Position numbers and translations under genes: made by a program | Assembly: GCA_950097015.1 (NCBI GenBank) | Contig: CATNEN010000025.1 | Coordinates: forward strand, 6,066,001 to 6,130,000 | DNA: 64,000 nt | Direction: 5' to 3' | Source: Macrostomum hystrix | Taxonomy: Eukaryota; Platyhelminthes; Macrostomidae | Shown here: piece after piece, positions 1 through 12,329 of the stretch | How positions within the stretch are numbered: position 1 is the first letter of the stretch | Layout of the letters: every line of letters begins with the position of its first letter | The notes under the pieces: model-generated | The model's database searches: none | What the model saw: only the letters and a program-made list of their open reading frames with translations | What the model was told of the DNA's origin: nothing

Positions 1-284
1 ACTCACTCACTCACTACCTCACTCGCTCACTCACTCACTCACTACCTCACTCGCTCACTCACTCACTCACTCACTCACACACACACACTCACTCACTCAC
101 TCACTCACACACTCACTCACTCACTCACTCACTCACTCACACACTCACTCACTCACTCACTCACTCACTCACTGACTCACACACTCACTCACTCACTCAC
201 TCACTCACTCACTCACTCACTCACCCACTCACTCACTCACTCACTCACTCACTCACTCACTCACTCACTCACTCACTCACTCAC
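1..284. repeat. ACTC/GTGA tetranucleotide microsatellite
   Basis: An almost pure ACTC array (GTGA on the minus strand) with a few interruptions such as ACAC and CCTC. It forms the start of the third intron of the disulfide isomerase gene. The 5' splice site of exon 3 (donor at 284-283) is the first GTGAGT of the array, so the repeat itself carries many tandem copies of a donor consensus. The array continues past the left edge. Confidence 0.97.
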
Positions 285-2616
285 TCTGGTTCTCCTTCTC
301 GTCGCAGTTGACAGCGGCCAGCAGCGCATTCTTCTGCTCGCTGCCAGCCAGAGCCTTGGCGGCGGCCGCGAACTTCGGCTTGGCGTCCTGACAGTGCGGG
401 CACCAGGGCGCGTAGAAGAACACCAGGGCCAGCTCTTTGGCGGCCAGCGCCTTGGTGAAATTGCTGGCGGACAGGTACGCAACCCCCTCCATTCTGACAA
501 AGGAGAAAAAAGCTAATATATTGCGGTTGCAATCCGGATTACTAACAGTAATAAATAGTGAAAACTTTTGACTTAAATGACAGGGACACTGAGGCAGAAT
601 GCTTCAGAAGCAGACTGATCCTGAAGTAGATTAAGGATCCTGAAGGAGAGATAAGCATCATGAAGTAAAGATAAGGATCCCGAAGTAGAGCTAAGGATTC
701 TGAAGTAGAGAAAAGGATCCTGAAGTAGAGATAAGGATCCTGAAGGAGAGCCAAGGATCCTGAAGTAGAACTAAAAATTCTGAAGTAGAGCGAAGGATCC
801 TGAAGGAGAGATAATGATCCTGAAGGAGAGACAATGATCCTGAAGAAGAGATAAAGATCCTGAAGTAGAGATAAGGATCCTGAAAGAGATATAAGGATCC
901 TGAATGTGAGCTAAGGATCCTGAAGTAGAGATAAGGATCCTGAAGGAGAGATAAGGATCCTGAAGTAGAGATAAGGATCCTGAAGTAGAGATAAGGATCC
1001 TGAAGAAGAGATAAGGATCCTGAATGTGAGCTAAGGATCCTGAAGTAGAGATAAGGATCCTGAAGTAGAGATAAGGATCCTGAAGTAGAGATAAGGATCC
1101 TGAAGTAGAGATAAGGATCCTGAAGTAGAGATAAGGATCCTGAAGTAGAGATAAGGATCCTGAAGTAGAGATAAGGATCCTGAAGTAGAGATAAGGATCC
1201 TGAAGTAGAGATAAGGATCCTGAAAGAGATCTAAGGATCCTGAAGGAGAGATAAGGATCCTGAAAGAGATCTAAGGATCCTGAAAGAGATAAGGATCCTG
1301 AAAGAGATCTAAGGATCCTGAAGGAGAGATAAGGATCCTGAAAGAGATCTAAGGATCCTGAAGGAGAGATAAGGATCCTGAAAGAGATCTAAGGATCCTG
1401 AAGGAGAGATAAGGATCCTGAAGGAGATTTCCCTTGCCACCCCCAGTTTTATCCCCTTCTCATCTTCTCACGGCGTGTCCGACTCCGCCGAGGCTTCATC
1501 CTCCTCCGAGCTCGGCTGTCTCGCCGGCGGCCGCTTCTCGCCCTCCTTCGGCGGATCGCGCATGAAGTCCAGCAGGGCCCGCTCAGAGGGTTCGTCCTCG
1601 AAGTCCTGCACCAGCTTGCCGCGTCTGTACAGCCGGAAGGTTGGGTATCCTTCGATCTTCTCCTTGGCGCAGAGGTCTGAATGGGACCCGTTTAAAGTGG
1701 CGTTTTAAGATTGCATGTTCTTTGCTGAGCGCAAGAACTCGATTAAACCGGATGTAAAAACAGTCCTTCTGATTTGTAACTCGTCCTGAATTATCGACAC
1801 TAATCAATTTATGATTTCACCTCATTTCAGTCCTTCTCACTCAACCCATTCCACTCCATCCCATTCTACTCCACCCAATTCTACTCCACCCCATTCCACT
1901 CCACCCCATTCTACTCCACCCGTTTCTCCTCCACCCCACTCCTCTCCACCCCATTCCACTCCACCCCATTCTACTCCAGCCCATTCCATTCCACCCAATT
2001 CTACTCTATCCAGTTTCACTCCACTCCATTCCACTCCACCCCATTCCACTCCACCCGACTCTACTCCACCCTATTCCATTCTACCCTTCAAACCAACGCG
2101 TTTGCCTCTCGCCCCAAGGTCCAAGAGGTCGATTCCGCAGCGAGGCCACATTCATTTGGAGAGAAGTCGCGGAGAGAAGGCTTGCGGGCTTGTCGTGCAA
2201 TTTACAACCTTGAGGGCCAACCTCAAAGGCACAGTGAAAGTGAACACTGTCTGACGTTGAGAAAGTCAGGAGTAGATGTACACACATATGTGAGAGTGTA
2301 TGCATGCGTATGCATCCGAGTGTGCTCAGCTCAGAGCCCACTGCTCACCCTGGTTAGCAGAGTCAGCGCAGTCAACCATCGCCATGACTTTGTCTTTGCC
2401 AGCCGGCTCAGCCGCCAGAGCCTTGGCAGCACTGGCGTACTTAGGCTTGGCGTCCTGACAGTGCGGGCACCAGGGCGCGTAGAACATCACCAAGGCCGCC
2501 TCGCTGGTGTCTATGGCCTTGTGGAAACTGTCCGCCTTCAGGTTGACAGCGCCGCCAGAGACAACCGTGGCAGCCGCGGCGACTGCGATCGTCAACGAAT
2601 AGAGAAAGCTGATCAT
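285..2616 (-). CDS. Secreted protein disulfide isomerase, tandem thioredoxin domains (5' partial gene)
   Basis: Thiol-disulfide oxidoreductase of the secretory pathway, expected to form or isomerise disulfides in the ER. Exons (minus strand): 2616-2349, 1676-1472 and 493-285; the gene continues beyond the left edge. Residues 1 to about 20 are a hydrophobic signal peptide. A first thioredoxin domain has YAPWCPHC with the catalytic pair at about residues 50-53; exon 2 gives its second half, with the GYPTF cis-proline segment. After a short acidic linker a second domain repeats the motif at about residues 189-192. Phases agree: exon 1 ends in phase 1, exon 2 in phase 2, exon 3 in phase 1. CPHC is known from the last domain of PDIA5, and the flanking sequence resembles it. 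However, a catalytic domain directly after the signal peptide is not the PDIA5 layout, so I assign only the family. The start is the first ATG before the signal peptide. Each intron holds its own repeat array. Confidence 0.85.
600..1425. repeat. 20-bp minisatellite in disulfide isomerase intron 2
   Basis: About 40 copies of a 20-bp unit, TGAAGTAGAGATAAGGATCC, with variants (GAAGGAGAG, GAAAGAGAT, GAATGTGAG). The left copies are diverged; the copies around 1040-1210 are nearly identical. The array fills most of the intron between exons 1472 and 493 and contains a BamHI-type GGATCC in almost every unit. Confidence 0.95.
1825..2090. repeat. 15-bp minisatellite in disulfide isomerase intron 1
   Basis: Degenerate tandem array with unit CCATTCCACTCCACC. 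It runs directly into the truncated head of a SINE at its right end. Open frames across it are a product of unit length and composition and are not genes. Confidence 0.9.
2085..2330 (+). mobile_element. tRNA-derived SINE, family B, 5'-truncated copy
   Basis: Matches the element at 60700-60965 over most of its length: the ACGCGTTTGCCT head, a B-box-like GGTCGATTCC, then the GGAGAGAAGGCTTG, CGTGCAATTTAC, GGGCCAACCTC and GAGAAAGTCAGG blocks. The A-box half is missing and is replaced by the adjacent 15-bp minisatellite. It lies in the first intron of the disulfide isomerase, in the opposite orientation to that gene. Confidence 0.8.
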
Positions 2617-2994
2617 CGTTTTCTGGCAGCCTAATAGAATCCGATCTAAAAACTCACTTGGAGCAGCAATCCTCGGCTAAATATTTATTTCTGTTGGAGC
2701 TTCGGCACTTCTGAGCTTCTGGCTTCCATTTTTTGGAGTTTTCTTTCTCATCGCTGATTGGCTGTGAAAATTTTACTTGAATTCTGAGCTTTGCGCGCAT
2801 TCTGAATGGCTTCTTTGTATTCTTTTACTGATTCTAAAAGCCTTCACTTTCAAAGAATTCACATTTTAAGAAAGTGGGTAGCCTTAAGTGGAAGCCAACA
2901 TTACAGTATATGTTGGGTAAGTGAAATTGAGTGGAAATTATAAAGCCATTGAAAAGTAGACATGAACATTTGAGACTTTCATGGGAGGTTCATG

Positions 2995-5250
2995 CAATCC
3001 AAGAAGTTCATGGGAGGTGACATTCTGGTTCTTCATGGGGATAGGACATTCTGGTTCTTCAGGGGGAGATGACATTCTGGTTCTTCAGGGGGAGATGACA
3101 TTCAGATTCTTCAGGTGGGAGATGACATTCAGATTCTTCAGGGGGAGATGACATTCTGGTTCTTCAGGTGGGAGATGACATTCAGATTCTTTAGGGGGAG
3201 ATGACATTCTGGTTCTTCAAGGTGATATGACATTCTGGTTATTATTTGGGGAAGTGACATTCTGGTTCTTCAGGGAGTTGATATTCTGGTTCTTATTGGG
3301 TGAAGTGACATTCTGGTTCTTCAGGGAGTTGATATTCTAGTTCTTATTGGGGGATATGACATTCTGGTTCTTCAGAGGGATATGACATTCTGCTGGTTCT
3401 TCAGGGGGATGACATTCTGCTGGTTCTTCAGGGGGATGACATTCTGCTGGTTCTTCAGGGGGAGATGACATTCTGCTGGTTCTTCAGGGGGAGATGACAT
3501 TCTGCTGGTTCTTCAGGGGGAGATGACATTCTGCTGGTTCTTCAGGGGGAGATGACATTCAGATTCTTCAGGTGGGAGATGACATTCAGATTCTTCAGGG
3601 GGAGATGACATTCAGATTCTTCAGGGGGAGATGACATTCAGATTCTTCAGGGGGATATGACATTCAGATTCTTCAGGTGGGAGATGACATTCAGATTCTT
3701 CAGGGGGAGATGACATTCAGATTCTTCAGGGGGATGACATTCTGCTGGTTCTTCAGGGGGAGATGACATTCTGCTGGTTCTTCAGGGGGAGATGACATTC
3801 TGCTGGTTCTTCAGGGGGATGACATTCTGCTGGTTCTTCAGGGGGATATGACATTCTGCTAGTTCTTCAGGGGGATATGACATTCTGCTGGTTCTTCAGG
3901 GGGATATGACATTCTGCTGGTTCTTCAGGGGGATGACATTCTGCTGGTTCTTCAGGGGGAGATGACATTCTGCTGGTTCTTCAGGGGGATGACATTCTGC
4001 TGGTTCTTCAGGGGGAGATGACATTCTGGTTCTTCAAGGTGATATGACATTCTGGTTCTTCAAGGAGTTAATATTCTGGTTCTTATTGGGGGATATGACA
4101 TGCTGGTTCTTCAGAGGGATATGACATTCTGCTGGTTCTTCAGGGGGGGATGACATTCTGCTGGTTCTTCAGGGGGAGATGACATTCTGCTGGTTCTTCA
4201 GGGGGATATGACATTCAGATTCTTCAGGGGGAGATGACATTCAGATTCTTCAGGGGGAGATGACATTCTGCTGGTTCTTCAGGGATATGACATTCTGCTG
4301 GTTCTTCAGGGGGATGACATTCTGCTGGTTCTTCAGGGGGAGATGACATTCTGCTGGTTCTTCAGGGGGATGACATTCTGCTGGTTCTTCAGGGGGATAT
4401 GACATTCTGCTGGTTCTTCAGGGGGATGACATTCTGCTGGTTCTTCAGGGGGATGACATTCTGCTGGTTCTTCAGGGGGAGATGACATTCTGCTGGTTCT
4501 TCAGGGGGATGACATTCTGCTGGTTCTTCAGGGGGATATGACATTCTGCTGGTTCTTCAGGGGGAGATGACATTCTGCTGGTTCTTCAGGGGGATATGAC
4601 ATTCAGATTCTTCAGGGGGAGATGACATTCAGATTCTTCAGGGGGAGATGACATTCAGATTCTTCAGGGGGAGATGACATTCAGATTCTTCAGGGGGAGA
4701 TGACATTCAGATTCTTCAGGGGGAGATGACATTCAGATTCTTCAGGGGGATATGACATTCTGCTGGTTCTTCAGGGGGATATGACATTCTGCTGGTTCTT
4801 CAGGGGGATATGACATTCTGCTGGTTCTTCAGGGGGATGACATTCTGCTGGTTCTTCAGGGGGAGATGACATTCTGCTGGTTCTTCAGGGGGATGACATT
4901 CTGCTGGTTCTTCAGGGGGAGATGACATTCTGCTGGTTCTTCAGGGGGATATGACATTCTGCTGGTTCTTCAGGGGGATGACATTCTGCTGGTTCTTCAG
5001 GGGGATATGACATTCTGCTGGTTCTTCAGGGGGATATGACATTCTGCTGGTTCTTCAGGGGGATGACATTCTGCTGGTTCTTCAGGGGGATGACATTCTG
5101 CTGGTTCTTCAGGGGGATATGACATTCTGCTGGTTCTTCAGGGGGATGACATTCTGCTGGTTCTTCAGGGGGATGACATTCTGCTGGTTCTTCAGGGGGA
5201 TGACTTTCTGCTGGTTCTTCAGGGGGATGACATTCTGGTTCTTCAGGGAA
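2995..5250. repeat. 27-29-bp minisatellite, about 2.2 kb
   Basis: About 80 copies of GACATTCTGCTGGTTCTTCA followed by GGGGGAT, GGGGGAGAT or GGGGGATAT, plus a second variant class with CAGATTCTTCAG. The two classes alternate in blocks, as expected from higher-order duplication. It lies upstream of the disulfide isomerase start and contains no gene. Confidence 0.97.
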
Positions 5251-6481
5251 TTTGTGACCTGCTTTGCATTTTAACAGAAGTTAATCTGCTTCGCATATAT
5301 TTCACAAGCAAATGAGTGTGAGTAGCTGCATTGATCGGGTGCTGATGTCCCAAAGTCACTCACTCAATCAAGTCAAATATCGCCGGACGCAGGAAACGCA
5401 AACAGCTGTTTAGCGCAGGGAGAAGAAAATGGGGTGGTGAATTGGGAGAGCGAATAAACTTCACAGCTCCCCGTGAAAGCGGTCCCACAGTCCGCACCTG
5501 TGCACAATTCTGCCGCATGCTCAAATTTTTTGCCCACATTTGAGTGCATGAAAGGCTTAGAAGTAAAATTTTTAACAATTATATGCTTGGAATTAGAATT
5601 AGAATGGAATCGAAATTACAAGTTGTAGTCTGCAGCGCTTTATAGCGACTCTAGCAAGCTCTGAGAAGCTCTGAATCATACTAACTTTTGCTAGGATTAT
5701 AAAAATTCTCGACAATAAAGAGTATATATATTTCTCAATACACGACTAACAGTTCAGCTTCCAATTTAGTTTAGTTTTTATTTTATATTGTACAGTAAAA
5801 CGCATTTGTCGCTACTCTTAGTAATAAAAGTGGGCACACAGAGTCGAAAAACGGTGGAAGCAAAAAATGACGAAGATTAGAAAAAAAATTTGCTAACCTG
5901 TGCTACTATTCTGAACATGTTTAGCTATATGACAGATGAAATACTACGAGCTAAACAGATGAAAGACGGGTCAATAAAAATTGATCGCACCGACCCAATG
6001 CTGAGGCAAACTGGGTAGGAAAATACTCGTGAACCTATGTGCTTGTCAATGCACATATGTAATGCATGTGAAAAACAGATGGCCAATCAGGAAAAGGACA
6101 AGAAATCACGAGCTATTTATAGAAAAAAAACGGATGGGGGAATACCCGCTTGGAATGTACATCCGAAGACATTTCAATCCATTAGTAGAACAGAAGCTGT
6201 ATGGAATCCTAGTGGATCATTATGTACTTTTATTCAGACTCAGAAAATCCTGATTTTCGTGCATGAGGTTAGGATTTCGATGAATCCAGATTTAATTCTT
6301 AGAAAAGACTGAACTATTCGGGTCTACACGAAAAAGCTAAATTTCTTTGAAATTCGAGAGGAATTTATAAAAAAAATTTTGAGATTTCTTAGAAAATTGG
6401 GAAAATTTCTTCAGAAATTGTAAAATGATATTCAGTGCATTATGGGGCAATTAGTTTTCATTCAGAATAAAAGTCCATGTC
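5251..6481. other. Intergenic stretch, no supported gene
   Basis: AT-rich sequence between the 2.2-kb minisatellite and the stop codon of the coiled-coil gene. The two overlapping plus-strand frames near 6029-6312 show no recognisable domain and no splice context. The right part is probably the 3' untranslated region of the minus-strand gene; a minus-strand AATAAA lies at 6229-6234. Confidence 0.6.
6229..6234 (-). terminator. Candidate polyadenylation signal AATAAA
   Basis: AATAAA on the minus strand about 250 bases after the stop of the coiled-coil gene at 6482. The hexamer is common by chance in AT-rich DNA, so position is the only support. Confidence 0.35.
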
Positions 6482-8998
6482 CTAGAGGTCGCTGAACACG
6501 TGCTCGATTCCGGTGGGCCTGTCCGGTCTAGGCGGATCTGGCCGAATATATTCAACGTAGCGCATCGCCTCGAAGCTGCCAGGCTCCACACCTTCGGGCA
6601 GCTCGTTGCGGACGAACACGCTTGACCAGGCGGCCACCCGACTGGCCGCTGTCGGCTCCGCTTGCGGCGCCGCGTCGGCCTCCAGGCGCTTCTGCGGCCC
6701 GATGGAGGGCCGACTGGGCTCCCGAGTGGCGTGCAGCATGCCGTTCGTGTGCTCAGCCAGCCGGCGCATGCTCTCGGCGTGGGCCGCCCGCTCTTTCTCC
6801 AGCCGCTTGTGATGCTCGTACAAGGGCCGGTTGCTCGGCTCAGAGGTTGGGAACGGCGCCGGCTGGGTCTCCAACGGCTCGAGGCGGCCGTCGCGGGTCA
6901 GGCGGTAGCACTGGTAGGGCTCGTCCAGGATGCGCCTCGCCTCAGCTTGGCGTCTCAGCGCGCGGCGTCGATTCTGCTCGGCCTGGGACAAAATCGGCGG
7001 CAGCTGATGCGCCGCGGTCGGCGTCTCAACAATGGTCACCTGCTTCTTGACTCTGGCTCCGCCCGGGGTCGCTTGGCCCATCGGTATTGGCGTCGCAACT
7101 GGCGGCAGCGGCGTCGATGGTCGCGGCGGCGTAGTCTCAGTGGCGCCAGACTGGGCGACCTCTTCCTGAAGGGTGGCGCGCAGTGGCCCGCTGGACTCAC
7201 GAACGAAGCTCTTGCTGCGCGAGCGGATCAGCGGGCGCATCTCAGACTCGGCGCTGACTTGAACGTCGGCGGCATCGGCCTCGTCAGCAGCTGCGCTGCC
7301 TGCGTCGGCGTTGCCCGAGCCTCGGCGCGCTGCCGCCGCGGTTCGGTAGCTGGCCCGATCGATCTCCAGCACCTTGGATGTCACGGTGACAATCTCGGCG
7401 TCATCCTGACTCTGAGCGTCCGCCAGAGCTGGGGCTTCCAATTCTGTTGCCACCGCGACTTCTTCAGGAGTCTCGGCGCTTCGCGAATCTGCCGCCGGCA
7501 ACTGCAGCGGCGAATCGACTACGGCCACCGGACCAGGCTCCGCCGCTGCGCTCAGCTCGGCCATGGCGCGCTCGATCACTTCCAGTTCGCGGCGTCGACG
7601 CTGCCGCTCGTCGGCCCGTCGGGCGTCCAGCCGGGCCTCGTCCTGGCGCCGGCTGGCTCGCTCCCTGGCCTGCTGCCGCCGGTCCAGATGCAGCTTGGCC
7701 AGGCGCCTGTACGCAGCTCGCTGCGACTCCGTCAGCTTATCCACCCGGTAGCGCTGCTCAAAGAACCACTGGCGCAGCAGGCGCTGGGTGTGCCTCTGCA
7801 TGGACTGGTTGTGGCCAACAACGGACGGTTTCAGCTCGGAGCCGCGGACCGGGCAGCGGGGCTTGCTGCGCAGCTGGGCCAGGGCTTCGTCGTCGGCGGC
7901 GTCGTTCACGCGCAGCTGCGAGTCGGGCAGCTGGCCGGATGTGGCAGCGCTGGCGTCGGTGGCGGCGGAGGAGGCTATCGACTTCTGATGTTGCAGCCTC
8001 GGAGTTGCGTTCGACTGTCGGCATTGAGGAGTGAAATTAGAGTGCCTTACGGAGTGACAGTAAAGTGCCTCCAAAAGTGAAACAAGAGTGCCTGCCAGAG
8101 TGACAGAAGAGTGCCTGCCAGAGTGACAGAAGAGTGCCTGCCAGAGTGAAAGAAGAGTGCCTGCCAGAGTGACAGAAGAGTGCCTGCCAGAGTGACAGAA
8201 GAGTGCCTCACAGAGTGAAAGAAGAGTGCCTGCCAGAGTGAAATAAGAGTGCCTGTCAGAGTGAAAGAAGAGCGCCTCAGAGAGGTTAAGAAGAGTGTCT
8301 CAGAGAGTGACAGAAGAGTGCCTCTCCCAGAGTGAAAGTAGAGTGCCACAGTGAGTGAAAGAAGAGTGCTTCACAGAGCGAAAGAAGAGTGCCATGAAAA
8401 GGGACTGGGTGTTACCTGAGTGTGAGAGTAATGTCTATGGCTTTCCGGGAATATTACTTGAAGATAAGTCCCAGAAGAAATTGAAACAAGAGAAGCGAAT
8501 TTCTACCTTTTCTGTACGCGGCTGCTGCTGCTGCTGCAATAACTGATAGATCTCCTCAATTGCCGCAGCGTCCAAACCGAAGTCATTGTCCTCGACGCCT
8601 TCTGTCGAATGCAACTCGTCCAGATCGGAGCCGCTATCCGCAACCGACTCGTTTGAGGCCGACACTGATTTGTCCATGGCCGACTGAAAATCCTTGCACA
8701 CTTTCTTCAAAGTTTTTCCTAAACAATTTAGGGCCTTGAAATTAAATCTTGTCTTTGAATAGAATAGCAATTTATAATAGAAAACTGGTTAACAATATAA
8801 GATTCTGGTGTGGACCAATGCAGTGAGGGCTATAGTGTGCTGTGCTTCTGTTAGACTGCAATAAGGCTATCGCAGGCCAACCCAGTGCAGTGCAAGTGCC
8901 CAGAGACTAAAATCCTTTATAAATGAGGTCGCCCAGCTCTCACGCAAGTTTATTTTCCTTGGAGATATGGTTTCCGTTGAGTTGCCAATAATTCTCAT
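6482..8998 (-). CDS. Unrecognised basic coiled-coil protein, about 599 aa
   Basis: I do not recognise the family. Exons (minus strand): 8718-8507 and 8014-6482, joined in phase 0, give most of the protein. A possible first exon at 8998-8944 has an ATG and ends in phase 1 with donor GTGAGA, which fits the phase of exon 2. If it is wrong, the start is probably the ATG at 8677, in strong context. The N-terminal part is acidic and serine-rich with a short Gln run. Residues of about 170-255 are a long Arg/Glu/Ala-rich helix typical of a coiled coil. The middle is Pro/Ala/Ser-rich and low in complexity, and a second charged helix follows near 440-460. The last 30 residues, with YVEYIRPDPPRPDRP, look ordered and could be a conserved tail. 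High GC and codon bias support real coding. The large plus-strand frame over the same DNA is its shadow. Confidence 0.65.
8030..8395. repeat. 23-bp minisatellite in the coiled-coil gene's second intron
   Basis: About 15 copies of GAGTGCCTGCCAGAGTGACAG followed by AA, degenerating at both ends. It starts only about 16 bases upstream of the acceptor of the large last exon, so the acceptor tract is partly built from repeat-like sequence. Confidence 0.9.
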
Positions 8999-9237
8999 CT
9001 GGGCCAGGAAGTTTGCCGACTTGACTTATAGTGCCAGTCCCACTGGATCACGATGAGATTTGAGCCGGTTCTCTCCTAGGCTACTGAATATCCATTCATT
9101 GTATTCTCCGCCGAAGTTCATTTATTGGCTATTTTTTTCTGGCTGTGCTCAACCATCATTATTCTTTTTTAATGTGATTAACCCACTGCCCACTCGCTTT
9201 CTATACACTCTTACTCGTACTCAAACGCATATAACCC

Positions 9238-10022
9238 TCACTTTCCACCTGATGGGAAGGTCAGGTTTGCAGATGGAAGGTGAGGGTTGCAGATGGAAGG
9301 TGAGGGTTGCAGATAGAAGGTGAGGGTTGCAGATGGAAGGTTAGAGTTGCAGATGGGAAGGTCAGGTTTGCAGATGGAAGGTGAGGGTTGCAAATGGAAA
9401 GGGTTGCAGATGGAAGGTGAGGGTTGCAGATAGAAGGTGAGGGTTGCAGATGGAAGGTTAGAGTTGCAGATGGGAAGGTCAGGTTTGCAGATGGAAGGTG
9501 AGGGTTGCAAATGGAAAGGGTTGCAGATGGAAGGTGAGGGTTGCAGATAGAAGGTGAGGGTTGCAGATGGAAGGTGAGGGTTGCAGATGGGAAGGTCAGG
9601 TTTGCAGATGGAAAGTGAGGGTTGCAAATGGAAAGGGTTGCAGATGGAAGGTAAGGGTTGCAGATGGAAGTGAGGGTTGCAGATAGAAAGTGAGGGTTGC
9701 AGATAGAAGGTGAGGGTTGCAGATAGAAGGTGAGGGTTGCAGATGGAAGGTGAGGGTTGCAGATGGAAGGTGAGGGTTGCAGATGGAAGGTGAGGGTTGC
9801 AGATGGAAGGTGAGGGTTGCAGATAGAAGGTGAGGGTTGCAGATGGAAGGTTAGAGTTGCAGATGGGAAGGTCAGGTTTGCAGATGGAAGGTGAGGGTTG
9901 CAAATGGAAAGGGTTGCAGATGGAAGGTGAGGGTTGCAGATAGAAGGTGAGGGTTGCATATGGGAAGGTGAGGGTTGCAGATGGAAGGTGAGGGTTGCAT
10001 ATGGGAAGGTGAGGGTTGCAGA
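9238..10022. repeat. 20-bp minisatellite
   Basis: About 39 copies of GGGTTGCAGATGGAAGGTGA with variants (AGATAGAAGG, AGATGGGAAGGTCAGG, AAATGGAAAG). Longer blocks of about 120 bp recur, so the array also grew by higher-order duplication. On the minus strand it stays open in two frames (a repeated SICNPHLPSATLTF pattern). There is no sign that it is translated. Confidence 0.95.
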
Positions 10023-11335
10023 TGCCTACCTGCCTACAACTGCCAAAGAATCGGCGGCTTGAGCAGTTAAAAAAGCTTCTCCAGCCAGCCAGCCATGTAA
10101 TTAGACCCCTGAGCACAGAAAGCCAGAACTCAAGTAGTTGGGCTTTGTTAATTCCTTACGGTATTTCGCACTTGGGCAATAAAAGAGTTGCAGACTGTTG
10201 CAGTTAAACAGTTGAATTCAGCTGAGTTCAGGCTGGATAGGTGCTTTTCGTCAGCTGAGGTGTCAGCTTGGCGGTAAAATGCTCTCTGACAGTATAGAAG
10301 CTTTAATTAATATAGAGAACAATGGCCCACAGGTAGAAGGCAATAAAATATCAGTGGATTAGGCCACAAGCCTGAAAAACTTGGTGCATTGTGCTAAATT
10401 GTTTGCGTGCTACAATCTTAGCTTAAATTTTAGTTTTTTTCATCGCCATTTCTCGCTAACTGGATATTTTACAAGCGCATACAATGACCGGCACTGACTC
10501 GCCTTTCACACCTCTAACTGACTTACCCGAGCTAAAAATGGCCAACAATGTCATCATTTCACATTTTCCATTTCCCGTTAAATTTTTTTTCCAAAACGGC
10601 CATTAAAATTTGATGTCTTATACCATTAATAGTCGTGTTGCACTACTCATTGAACAGCAATACAAGTAGCATGTCCAGGTTATTAGAATTGAATTCAATC
10701 GGAGGTAGTTGCTGTTAATCAGCAAGAGTTTAATCGCACATTTCAAATGCATAATATTAATAATATGTAAAGATATATATTTAGAAATATCAATAAAAAT
10801 GGCAGGCTTCAACCCCTGCTTGCGGTCTCTCTTTCTTTAGAGAAACTCGCACAGGGCACAAACTTAATATTTATATAATTAGAACAAACTTATATGCGAG
10901 AAAAATGAATGTGCATTACAAACACATTGATTTGACAATTTCCAGATTCTTCTACAAACTGATCTCGAAACCTTGCAAAATGGGCATAACAAAATTGTAG
11001 AGATCTGTACAGGGCAAAGACAAAATAACCCGCGCGCAAACGCAACAATGGCCAAGGCGAAAAAAACTGAAACAAACTTGTAGCCTAACTTCTGCAGTTT
11101 TTGGTGAGCAAAAATGCGCGTCCATTTACAATGAGAGTTATTTGCTTCTTCCTAAATAAAAACCTTTTTATAAGGAGCCAGATTGACTTGAAAATTGAAA
11201 ACTTACCAGCGCGTGTAAGATAGTTTGAGAACGAATTGAGCATTCTGGGAGAGCGGGGAACAGAGAAAGCAGACATGGGAGACCGACTGAGGAAGAAAGA
11301 AAGAGGAGAAAGGGAAACTGTAAAATCTGTGCCGT
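10023..11335. other. Intergenic stretch, nothing recognised
   Basis: AT-rich DNA between two minisatellites. The short open frames have no domain-like sequence, and I see no RNA gene. Confidence 0.6.
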
Positions 11336-12290
11336 GAGATGGAGAAACAAGTAGGGAAGTGGAAAACGATGGGGAAACACGTAGGGAAGTGGAAAAGGAT
11401 GGGGAAATGAGTAGGGAAGTGAAAAATGATGGGGAAACACGTAGGGAAGTGGAAAATGATGGGGAAACAAGTAGGGAAGTGGAAAAGGATGGGAAAACAC
11501 GTAGGGAAGTGGAAAATGATGGGGAAACACGTAGGGAAGTGGAAAATGATGGGGAAACAAGTAGGGAAGTGGAAAAGGATGGGAAAACACGAAGGGAAGT
11601 GGAAAATGATGGGGAAACACGTAGGGAAGTGGAAAATGATGGGGAAACAAGTAGGGAAGTGGAAAATGATGGGGAAACAAGTAGGGAAGTGGAAAATGAT
11701 GGTGAAACACGTAGGGAAGTGGAAAACGATGGGGAAACACGTAGGGAAGTGGAAAACGATGGGGAAACACGTAGGGAAGTGGAAAATGATGGGGAAATGA
11801 GTAGGGAAGTGGAAAATGATGGGAAACACGTAGGGAAGTGGAAAATGATGGTGAAACACGTAGGGAAGTGGAAAATGATGGGGAAACACGTAGGGAAGTG
11901 GAAAATGATGGGGAAACACGTAGGGAAGTGGAAAATGATGGGGAAACACGTAGGGAAGTGGAAAATGATGGGGAAACACGTAGGGAAGTAGAAAATGATG
12001 ATGAAACACGTAGGGAAGTGGAAAATGATGGTGAAACACGTAGGGAAGTGGAAAAGGATGGGGAAACACGTAGGGAAGTGGAAAATGATGGGGAAATACG
12101 TAGGGAAGTGGAAAATGATGGTGAAACACGTAGGGAAGTGGAAAAGGATGGGGAAACACGTAGGGAAGTGGAAAATGATGGGGAAATACGTAGGGAAGTG
12201 GAAAATGATGGGGAAACAAGTAGGGAAGTGGAAAAGGATGGGTAAACACGTAGGGAAGTGGAAAAGGATGGGGAAACACGTTGTGAGGAT
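11336..12290. repeat. 30-bp minisatellite open in several frames
   Basis: About 32 copies of the 30-bp unit GGGGAAACACGTAGGGAAGT followed by GGAAAATGAT. Because 30 is divisible by 3 and the unit lacks stops in several frames, open frames of 100-450 codons appear on both strands, e.g. minus 12458-11085. Codon pattern, composition and the lack of unique flanking coding sequence argue that none is a gene. Single-base indels at about 11821 shift the plus frames mid-array. Confidence 0.95.
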
Positions 12291-12329
12291 GGAGAACAAT
12301 GGAAGGGAGTAAATGAGTAAACACGGGAG

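Noticed and set aside
6662-8080. 472-codon plus-strand frame opposite the coiled-coil gene
   Set aside because: Shadow of the GC-rich coding strand. The minus strand has matching splice sites, a stop and a better amino-acid pattern.
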